A DNA stretch of 64,000 nt from contig NZ_BSNN01000001.1 in NCBI RefSeq assembly GCF_030160015.1, positions 95,459 through 159,458 of the forward strand, read 5' to 3'. Of this stretch, positions 26,982 through 33,979 are shown in pieces (positions within the stretch are counted from its first letter, which is position 1; each line of letters starts with the position of its first letter). Under the pieces are notes generated by a model. The model was not told the DNA's origin, did no database searches, and worked only from the letters and a program-made list of their open reading frames with translations. The DNA is from Amylibacter marinus (GTDB lineage: Bacteria > Pseudomonadota > Alphaproteobacteria > Rhodobacterales > Rhodobacteraceae). The position numbers were made by a program, and so were the translations under genes.

Positions 26982-27872
26982 TTAGCGCCGCGCCCGCAGG
27001 ATCAGTACAACGCCGACAATGATCATCGGTAGGGATAGTATCTGCCCCATAGTCAATCCCCAGTCACCCATTTGCAAAATATAGCCCATCGGGTTGTCTT
27101 GGGTGATGAACTGGCTGTCCGCTTGACGATACCCCTCAACGAGCAGACGCGCTAACCCGTATCCGGCAAAGAAAACTCCGATCAACTGGCCCGATTTTTG
27201 CAGAGCACCACGCCAGAAAATTAAAAAAACCATGACGAGAAACAGTAAAACACCTTCGAGGGCCGCCTCGTACAATTGTGAGGGATGGCGTAGACACAAT
27301 GCGCCAACCGCTTGCCCACAGGTCTGGGCACTCTCACCTGGAAAGGCAACACCCCATGGCACATCAGTAGCGCGCCCCCAAAGCTCGGCATTAATAAAAT
27401 TGGCAATGCGCCCCAAAAACAGCCCAAAGCAAGCCGAGCTGGCCACCAAATCACCGAGTTTCCATGGGTTAATCTGGTGTTTTCTACAAAAGAGATACGC
27501 CGAAACGACCACGCCTATAAACCCGCCATGGAACGACATGCCGCCCTCCCAAATTCGCAAGACTTTTAGCGGTTCATTGATAAACCCATCAAAATTGTAA
27601 AACAGAACATAGCCTAATCGCCCTCCCAGAATTGTGCCGAGGATCGCCCAAGTCATCAAATCCTCGACCTGTGGCTTCTGCATCGGAATGCCTGCATCCC
27701 CCCACAGATGTGGCCGGCGCAATAGAAATGCGATCCATTGCATGGCCAGAATGAACCCCAAAATATAGGCGATAGCATACCAGTGAATGGCAAGGTGCAA
27801 TGGCCCGATATCAAATGAGATCAAAACAGGATCGATATTTGGGAAAGTCAGCAAAGGGTACAAAACAGGCAT
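26982..27872 (-). CDS. lgt: Prolipoprotein diacylglyceryl transferase
   Basis: 296 residues from the ATG at 27870-27872 (MPVLYPLLTFPNIDPVL); the longer open frame upstream is not needed. Transfers diacylglycerol from phosphatidylglycerol to the lipobox cysteine of prelipoproteins at the inner membrane. The Lgt signature is GRIANFINAELWGR, with HPSQLYEAALEG and seven hydrophobic segments. First gene of an operon with midA and pgeF; divergent from the UbiK-like gene. Confidence 0.95.
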   Translation of the reverse strand: MPVLYPLLTFPNIDPVLISFDIGPLHLAIHWYAIAYILGFILAMQWIAFLLRRPHLWGDAGIPMQKPQVEDLMTWAILGTILGGRLGYVLFYNFDGFINEPLKVLRIWEGGMSFHGGFIGVVVSAYLFCRKHQINPWKLGDLVASSACFGLFLGRIANFINAELWGRATDVPWGVAFPGESAQTCGQAVGALCLRHPSQLYEAALEGVLLFLVMVFLIFWRGALQKSGQLIGVFFAGYGLARLLVEGYRQADSQFITQDNPMGYILQMGDWGLTMGQILSLPMIIVGVVLILRARR

Positions 27873-27983
27873 CCGTTTTTCGTTCAGTTTTGCGCGCCCA
27901 TGGCCTAGACTGTCAACCCACCATTGGCAAAGCAGAAAAAAATCACCATATAGGGGATGTAACCCCGAGATCGGAGCAAAACC

Positions 27984-28253
27984 ATGCAGACCAACAGTAA
28001 ATTTTTTGATGATATGTCCAAGATGATGACCAATGCGATGGGCGTTGCGCAGGGTGCCAAGGACGAGGCCGAAACGGCCATGAAGAGCTGGATGGATCGC
28101 TGGTTGGCGGATCGGGATTTTGTTACGCGCGAAGAATTTGATGCGGTTAAGGCCATGGCCCAAAAGGCCCGTGAGGAAAATGCGGCATTGCTGGCACGCC
28201 TCGATGCCCTAGAAATCAAAAAGAAGCCTACGAAGAAGACCCCAAAGGCCTAG
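27984..28253 (+). CDS. Accessory factor UbiK family protein
   Basis: 89 residues: amphipathic helix (FDDMSKMMTNAMGVAQGAKDE), then a basic helix and a coiled coil (TREEFDAVKAMAQKAREENAALLARLDALE), with a lysine-rich tail. This is the UbiK/YqiC (BMFP) pattern, small trimeric proteins that help ubiquinone biosynthesis enzymes in proteobacteria. Its stop abuts the convergent GSCFA gene's stop without a gap. Confidence 0.8.
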   Translation: MQTNSKFFDDMSKMMTNAMGVAQGAKDEAETAMKSWMDRWLADRDFVTREEFDAVKAMAQKAREENAALLARLDALEIKKKPTKKTPKA

Positions 28254-29609
28254 CTAGCTGATCCATGTGATCTTCTCTCGGAATTTTTCGTGACGATCGC
28301 CAAAGAGATCTTTGTGCAAGGCCAAAAATGCACGGGCCTGATCCGGTAGATCAAGGGGGCGCGTTAACCAAATCAGCCGCTCGAGGATTGCATAGCGCTC
28401 TGGCGCCATTTCCCACGCCTGTATCAGGGTATCAAAGGTCTCTTGGTATGCGTCTTGATTGCGGAAACAATTCGCCAACATGACCAAAAGATCAACCCGC
28501 TGATCAATCAGATCAGAGTGCTGTTGTAGCCAAGCCCACAGCCCATCCCAATCTTCACGGTTGTTCAACAATTGTGCCTTCGCGGTGACTTCGGCCAGAT
28601 GCAGGGCCGCCGTGGTCTCGGGGGTGGTCTGGGGGAAATAGCTGTCAATCACCGAACGCATGATATGCACCACCAAATAAGGGGATACATGGCGGTAATC
28701 ATCCCGTGCCCATGCCAGATTTGGATCGGACATGGTGACGGTTTCATAAGAGGGAAAATAATCAACACCAGCACTGGTTTGGGTAAATTGCTCTAGGGCG
28801 GCACGTTGAACAGATTTGGAATAGCTGTTCGCACTTAACACATCCATATCGCGAAAGGTATTCAGCAAAGGCACCGGCGATACCGTTGTCAGAATGCGTA
28901 GGGGCTTCACGCGGTGGCGAAGCAAGAGCGCATAGATATCCTGCAATGCCTCTAGTGTCTGGTCATAACTCTGGACATGAAAGCTAAACCGATCCGGGTA
29001 GCGCTTGATCAACTGGGCAGGGGGGGCAATGTTTAGATAATGACCCAGTTCTTTATCATACCATGTTTCTACATATCCAAGGGTTAGGATGATCACATCA
29101 GCATGGATGATCTGGGCGATTGATGCGGTGTAATGCGCGCGAAAGGCGCGAATTTCATCGAGGCTGTATTCCAGACGCCCCATCCCCAGTTGCAAATCAA
29201 AATACGCCCCATCCTCACCGCGATAAATCAAGGCTTCCCCAGGGTGTGTTTCAGGCTCTAACGCCCAAGTCAGCTCGTTCAGGATCGAGTGGATCGAATA
29301 TTTGTTAAACAGGTTCCCTTGGTGGGTCATATGCGCACCAATCGGGCCAAAATCAAAATTTCGGCTCAGAACATCCATGCCCAATTCCGACAGCGTGTTT
29401 TCTATATTACGTGCAAAACAAGAGCCCAAGGCGAATATCGAGCTGGTCTCGTCGAACTGAAAGCTGGCCTTGGGGACGGGCTGTGCTTGGGGGTACAGGC
29501 GCGAACCGTCGCGATCGGGATGGGGATAGCGCTTTAGATCATTCTTGCGCATGATCTGATAGGCGTCTTTCGCGGATGTTACAGACAGGCTATGTGGTTT
29601 TTTGGTCAT
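28254..29609 (-). CDS. GSCFA domain protein
   Basis: 451 residues. Named for the sequence ALGSCFARNIENTL near residue 60. The rest fits the SGNH-hydrolase-like GSCFA family: VIILTLGYVETWYD, and ILTTVSPVPLLNTF with ANSYSKS. These proteins are thought to be esterases acting on surface polysaccharide or other O-acyl groups, but no substrate is established. The last 100 residues are helical and resemble TPR units. Confidence 0.8.
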   Translation of the reverse strand: MTKKPHSLSVTSAKDAYQIMRKNDLKRYPHPDRDGSRLYPQAQPVPKASFQFDETSSIFALGSCFARNIENTLSELGMDVLSRNFDFGPIGAHMTHQGNLFNKYSIHSILNELTWALEPETHPGEALIYRGEDGAYFDLQLGMGRLEYSLDEIRAFRAHYTASIAQIIHADVIILTLGYVETWYDKELGHYLNIAPPAQLIKRYPDRFSFHVQSYDQTLEALQDIYALLLRHRVKPLRILTTVSPVPLLNTFRDMDVLSANSYSKSVQRAALEQFTQTSAGVDYFPSYETVTMSDPNLAWARDDYRHVSPYLVVHIMRSVIDSYFPQTTPETTAALHLAEVTAKAQLLNNREDWDGLWAWLQQHSDLIDQRVDLLVMLANCFRNQDAYQETFDTLIQAWEMAPERYAILERLIWLTRPLDLPDQARAFLALHKDLFGDRHEKFREKITWIS

Positions 29610-29885
29610 CCGGTTCCCTGTAAGGTGGCTTATGACCCCTGCTACCGCGAATTCAATCAGAAAGCAAAGTACCCGGCTGGTGGTATTGGCGCGCTAAATT
29701 GTGGGTAACTTAACATTTCTTGGGGATAGTTTGGTTTTTTTGCAAAAATACCTTTACAGATGCCCTATTTACGCACACCATATCTTGTAGAAGATGGCGT
29801 AAAGCCCACGATAAATGGTAAGAGTTCCTGAATATTGTATGGCACATGTTGTTACAGGGGCCATAAAAGAGCCAAAGGCAAGATT

Positions 29886-30389
29886 ATGAACGAGCACAAC
29901 CATAGGTTTGATCAGATCGATGATGATCCGCTGGATTTGGTCGAGAAAATGGCCAGACGCCGCGGTTGGGAGTATGCGCGCTCTGCAGAGGATCAGGTCA
30001 CCCTGTTAGTAGAGGGCGCATGGCGTGGTTACAGCATTACCTTAGCATGGTCGAGTTATGACGAGACCCTGCGTTTGATCTGCACCTTTGACATGAACCC
30101 ACCCGAAGCAAAGCTAGGTTCGTTGTACGAAACCCTAAACCTTGCCAATGATAGCTGTTGGACTGGTGGATTTTCCTTTTGGAAAGCACAGCGCCTAATG
30201 GCCTATCGCAATGCGCTGATCCTATCCGGTGGTTCTATTGTAACCGATGGGCAGGTTGACCAATTGCTGGATTCGGCCATTGCCTCTTGCGAGCGCTACT
30301 ACCCTGCCTATCAATTAGCATGCTGGGGCAATGATAGCCCCGTTTCTGCGATGAATGTTGCAATGTCCAACGCCCTAGGGCGGGCTTGA
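29886..30389 (+). CDS. YbjN domain-containing protein
   Basis: 167 residues from the ATG at 29886 (MNEHNHRFDQIDDDPLDLVEKM). The fold pattern of YbjN/type III chaperone-like proteins is visible: GWEYARSAEDQVTLLVEGAWRGYSITLAW, then LNLANDSCWTGGFSFWKAQRLMAYRNALILSGG. Cytoplasmic; proposed as a chaperone-like or sensory regulator, no precise role known. Followed by proC on the same strand after 45 bases. Confidence 0.75.
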   Translation: MNEHNHRFDQIDDDPLDLVEKMARRRGWEYARSAEDQVTLLVEGAWRGYSITLAWSSYDETLRLICTFDMNPPEAKLGSLYETLNLANDSCWTGGFSFWKAQRLMAYRNALILSGGSIVTDGQVDQLLDSAIASCERYYPAYQLACWGNDSPVSAMNVAMSNALGRA

Positions 30390-30414
30390 TATTCCCGCGC
30401 ATTTAGGTGCAAAT

Positions 30415-30429
30415 GCTCCCAAAGGGAGC
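30415..30429 (+). promoter_or_regulatory. Hairpin covering the proC ribosome-binding site
   Basis: GCTCCC (30415-30420) pairs with GGGAGC (30424-30429) over an AAA loop. The GGGAG of the second arm is the Shine-Dalgarno sequence, six to seven bases before the proC ATG at 30435, so folding would hide it. Confidence 0.5.
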
Positions 30430-30434
30430 CTGAA

Positions 30435-31259
30435 ATGAATTTGGAAAAGATACAGAATAACGGCCTGGTTCTGCTGGGGTGCGGTAAAATGGGTTCAGCG
30501 ATGCTGGCCGGTTGGCTCGAACATGGGGTTGCGCTGAATGCAGTGTATGTACTGGATCCTTATCCATCAGATTGGCTGAAAAATCTGGCTGCCAAGGGTC
30601 TGAACCTAAATACAGACCTGCCACAAGATCCTGCGGTTTGCATCATCGCTGTTAAGCCGCAAATGATGAGCGAAGCGCTCCCCAGCCTGATCCCTATGGT
30701 CGCAGGGGATTGCCTCTTTGTATCCATCGCTGCGGGAACCTCAATCGCGACCTATGGTGCGGTGCTGGGGGGGGATGCAAAAATTATCCGCGCGATGCCC
30801 AATACCCCGGCCGCAATTGGCATGGGCATGACGGCGCTGATTGGAAATGCCCTGATCAGTGCCGAGGACATGGAACTGGCCCGCGATTTACTGTCGGCTG
30901 TTGGGCAGACTGTGGTTTTAGAGGCCGAGGCGCAAATGGATGCCGTGACGGCTGTTTCGGGGTCTGGGCCTGCCTATGTGTTTCACATGATCGAGACCAT
31001 GGCCCGTGCTGGCCAAGAACAGGGGCTGCCAGCGGATCTTGCGATGCAACTGGCCCTAGCCACCGTCGATGGCGCGGGCGCCTTGGCGGCGCAATCCACC
31101 GAAACCGCCAGCCAATTACGTGCTAACGTCACATCCCCGGGGGGGACGACCGCTGCGGCATTGGATGTTTTGATGGACGAGGCCACCGGGTTTCCCGCAA
31201 TTGTGTCGCAGGCCATAGCCGCGGCTAGTGCTCGCAGCAAGGAACTGGGCAAATCATGA
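30435..31259 (+). CDS. proC: Pyrroline-5-carboxylate reductase
   Basis: 274 residues. Last step of proline synthesis: reduces pyrroline-5-carboxylate with NAD(P)H. The dinucleotide motif is LLGCGKMGSAML near residue 15; VKPQMM, MPNTPAAIGMGMTAL, and the P5C signature (VSGSGPAYVFHMIE with SPGGTTAAALDVL) are in place. It overlaps the following csaA start by 4 bases (ATGA). Confidence 0.95.
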   Translation: MNLEKIQNNGLVLLGCGKMGSAMLAGWLEHGVALNAVYVLDPYPSDWLKNLAAKGLNLNTDLPQDPAVCIIAVKPQMMSEALPSLIPMVAGDCLFVSIAAGTSIATYGAVLGGDAKIIRAMPNTPAAIGMGMTALIGNALISAEDMELARDLLSAVGQTVVLEAEAQMDAVTAVSGSGPAYVFHMIETMARAGQEQGLPADLAMQLALATVDGAGALAAQSTETASQLRANVTSPGGTTAAALDVLMDEATGFPAIVSQAIAAASARSKELGKS

Positions 31260-31594
31260 CTAGCGCAACATTTGATGACTTCATGAAGCTAGACATCCGT
31301 GTCGGCATTATCACCCGTGCAGAACCTTTTCCCGAGGCCCGAAAACCCGCCTATCGCCTGTGGGTGGATTTTGGTGATCCCTTGGGCGAAAAAAAGTCAT
31401 CGGCCCAAATTACCGCCCATTACCAACCAGAGGATTTGGTGGGCAAACAGGTGATGGCTGTGGTTAATTTCCCCCCGCGCCAGATCGGCCCAGTGATGTC
31501 TGAAGTCTTGGTTCTCGGGGTGCCAGATGATCAGGGCGAGGTGATTTTGATAACCCCCGACAGGGATGTACCTATAGGCGGGCGCCTGTTTTAG
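31256..31594 (+). CDS. csaA: tRNA-binding domain protein CsaA
   Basis: 112 residues, one OB-fold like the C-terminal domain of MetRS and Arc1p: FMKLDIRVGIITRAEPFPEARKPAY, ITAHYQPEDLVGKQVMAVVNFPPRQIGPVMSEVLVLG. CsaA proteins bind tRNA and have chaperone-like activity tied to the Sec pathway in Bacillus. Coupled to proC by a 4-base overlap; convergent with the next gene by 3 bases. Confidence 0.88.
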   Translation: MTSATFDDFMKLDIRVGIITRAEPFPEARKPAYRLWVDFGDPLGEKKSSAQITAHYQPEDLVGKQVMAVVNFPPRQIGPVMSEVLVLGVPDDQGEVILITPDRDVPIGGRLF

Positions 31595-31597
31595 GGG

Positions 31598-33709
31598 CTA
31601 CGTAAGCTCTGCGCGCAGGCTGGCTAGGCGCTCGGTGGTGATGGGATTCAGCGCGCCCATTGCCTCTATTTCTTCTAGAATGCTGAGGCTCCGTGCGGGT
31701 TGCCCGATCCGATAGAACAGATGCGATGCCACATTCAAGAACCGCTTGGTCTCGTGGCTATGGCCCAGAACAATATCCATATGCTTTGCCGCTAAATCGT
31801 GCCCCTCGGGATCCCAGCTGAGATGTTGTGCGGCTAGATAGTTTATCTCGGGATAGGGGGTGGCTTTGTGTAAATGTTGTCGCCATAGCGTATTAGAGCG
31901 ATCCCGCTGTTTGTTCTGGGCATAATAATGCGCCAGAAGTGCCACATAACAAATCTGAGCCCCAGATTTTTCTACAGCAGTTTCCATGGCATTGATGGCC
32001 GCCTCCTGCTTGCCGTCCTGTTTGAACAGGGCGTCTGAATACCGTTTCCAGTAGATCGGCTGATCAGGATCTTTGCTCAGGGCCTTGTGGTGCAATTGTT
32101 CTGCACGGGCGAAATTCCCTCGTTCTAGATCATAGAGCCCTCGAATGCTCATAACCGCCGGGTTCGTGCTGCTTTTTTTGAAGTTCTGCAGCACCCGCGC
32201 CTCGCGCAGATTAATAAATTCGGGGCGCATAAATTTTTGTCCTACGCGCTTGCCCAACAAAAGTTTCCAGTCGCGCACAATTGGATCAACAGGGAAGGCA
32301 ATGCCCTTCATCTTACCTGTTGGGGTTCGAATATTTGCAGGGCGCGACAGGTTGCGATCTATTGGATAGAAATTCTGATCGTTCAATTCGCCGCGATTGA
32401 TCAGCTCAATCACCGGCGCCTCTACCTGACGCGATTTGGGGTGCAACCAAAATGATTTGGCCACCAAATCCGCCGCACGGGTGCTATCGCCTCTTTGGTC
32501 ATAGGCCAATGCGGTATTCAGCTGTACCGCGGCCATGGTCAAATCTGTTACGTTTTTCTGGGCGCGGGCCTCTTCTAATAGCGCGACGGCCTGTTCAAAT
32601 TGGGCGTTTGCCAAATGATGTGCCGAGAGCATCTGATATGCATAGGCGCGATCCATGCCGCGATCTAGATAGGATCGAATGATATCTGCGCCGCGCTGGC
32701 CAGCATTTTTTTGCGATAAATGAGCATAGGCAAAGGGAAAGTTCTGTCCGATATCTGCATCGCTAAAGAAATTTTCAGGAGTGCTTTCCAGTCGATCCAC
32801 CAGCGTATCCAGCGCGGTATTGCGTAATTCAGGAGCCAATTCTTTGGAAATGTCCAAAACGCCGGTATTGCCGATCACCGCCGCAGTTTCTGAAAACCCA
32901 CTACCAGAGGGGCCGTATATCGGCTGGCATAAGGACATGGCGAAGAGGCTTAGGAAATCATACTGGCACCAAGACAGCTGATCGCGATCAACGATATCGT
33001 CAATTTCCATCGCAAGATCTGAAACAGATTGCAATTTTGCCACTTCTCGCGGTTCATCGGTAAAGATCAATATTTTGCCGCCGCCCCGTTCTGTATGATC
33101 GGCCAGATGGGCCTCGTAAAATTCTCTTGGAAAATACTTGGTGGGCCATAGCTTGTTAGAGGCCACGGTCTGCGCATTGGTGATGTCGCCGCGGCGAATA
33201 TGATAGGCGGTCGGGCTTTGGGGGCCCAATGCGTCTAGAATACTGTTGATGCTTTGGGTGATGGTTTCGTGCCAATCGATTTCGCGAAACACCTGCGCAA
33301 TACGTGTCGCTACATGAGCGGGTTGTTCCCATGGCATCACATACCGCGAGCGGCTGGTGTTATCGATGATCACCCCAGCGTGCTGATCCATGAAATCCGC
33401 CAGCTGATTTTGGCTCTTTTCCTGCAACAATGTCTCGAAACTGGCAAATTGATGCGATTGTATCTTAAACGTGTCGTGGTCGATGAAGTGCCTTGCAATG
33501 AAGTCTTGGCTAAAAATTTCCTCTGGGTTGCGCACCTCTGGGCGTGATTGATCGGTGATTGGCCAAAAAATTTTACACTGAAATTGATAATCTTGGGCCA
33601 TGCGCATAGCATTGATAATCATCATGATTCGCGCCCCCAATCCATCGTTGCGGCTGGCTAGAAAAACACCATTTGAGCAGGCTGGGGGATTTGTCGTTTG
33701 ATCGGCCAT
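31598..33709 (-). CDS. Glycosyltransferase-like domain (HxRRGD) fused to TPR repeats
   Basis: 703 residues, no signal peptide. Residues 1-290: FLASRNDGLGARIMMIINAM at the N-terminus, then YHIRRGDI near 170 and IYGPSGSGFSETAAVIG near 260; this is the layout of fucosyltransferase GT23/NodZ-like enzymes (HxRRxD binds the GDP-sugar). Residues about 340-700 are tetratricopeptide-type helices. The fusion suggests a transferase acting on a surface polymer with TPR-mediated partners; substrate unknown. Confidence 0.55.
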   Translation of the reverse strand: MADQTTNPPACSNGVFLASRNDGLGARIMMIINAMRMAQDYQFQCKIFWPITDQSRPEVRNPEEIFSQDFIARHFIDHDTFKIQSHQFASFETLLQEKSQNQLADFMDQHAGVIIDNTSRSRYVMPWEQPAHVATRIAQVFREIDWHETITQSINSILDALGPQSPTAYHIRRGDITNAQTVASNKLWPTKYFPREFYEAHLADHTERGGGKILIFTDEPREVAKLQSVSDLAMEIDDIVDRDQLSWCQYDFLSLFAMSLCQPIYGPSGSGFSETAAVIGNTGVLDISKELAPELRNTALDTLVDRLESTPENFFSDADIGQNFPFAYAHLSQKNAGQRGADIIRSYLDRGMDRAYAYQMLSAHHLANAQFEQAVALLEEARAQKNVTDLTMAAVQLNTALAYDQRGDSTRAADLVAKSFWLHPKSRQVEAPVIELINRGELNDQNFYPIDRNLSRPANIRTPTGKMKGIAFPVDPIVRDWKLLLGKRVGQKFMRPEFINLREARVLQNFKKSSTNPAVMSIRGLYDLERGNFARAEQLHHKALSKDPDQPIYWKRYSDALFKQDGKQEAAINAMETAVEKSGAQICYVALLAHYYAQNKQRDRSNTLWRQHLHKATPYPEINYLAAQHLSWDPEGHDLAAKHMDIVLGHSHETKRFLNVASHLFYRIGQPARSLSILEEIEAMGALNPITTERLASLRAELT

Positions 33710-33769
33710 CTAGTGTGTTTGCGGCAAAATGGTAAAGAATGAAAGACTAAAGGTCGATTTGACAAGATA

Positions 33770-33799
33770 TATCAATTATTGATACCTTAGGTATCGATA
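33770..33799. promoter_or_regulatory. Overlapping palindromes upstream of soeA
   Basis: TATCAAT-T-ATTGATA (33770-33784) and GATACCT-T-AGGTATC (33781-33795) are two perfect 7-bp dyads with one-base centres that share GATA. TATCGATA (33792-33799) follows. They lie about 180 bases upstream of soeA and near the divergent 703-aa gene, so either or both may be controlled here. Confidence 0.5.
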
Positions 33800-33911
33800 A
33801 TGGTCAATTTATGTCAAAATAGACGCTTCTCGACAAAATACTGTCGGAAATCGTAGCCCCAGTTATCGGGGATCTGTCTATGGTTTCCGTGAGGGAAATC
33901 TTGCCATACGA

Positions 33912-33951
33912 TTGCCGTGAATCGAAATTGTATTTCGATATTTCACGGTAA
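33912..33951 (+). promoter_or_regulatory. Long hairpin in the soeA leader
   Basis: TTGCCGTGA pairs with TCACGGTAA (one G-U), and ATCGAAAT with ATTTCGAT over a TGT loop; a three-base bulge lies on the 3' side. About 17 pairs in all, ending 28 bases before the soeA start and 19 before its AGGAG site. Possible 5'UTR control element or operator. Confidence 0.45.
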
Positions 33952-33979
33952 CAAAGAATATGTACCCAATAGGAGCCAA

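Noticed and set aside
33917..33979. Earlier in-frame ATG for soeA
   Set aside because: The ribosome site AGGAG is at 33971-33975, right before the ATG at 33980; the extension would run through the leader hairpin.
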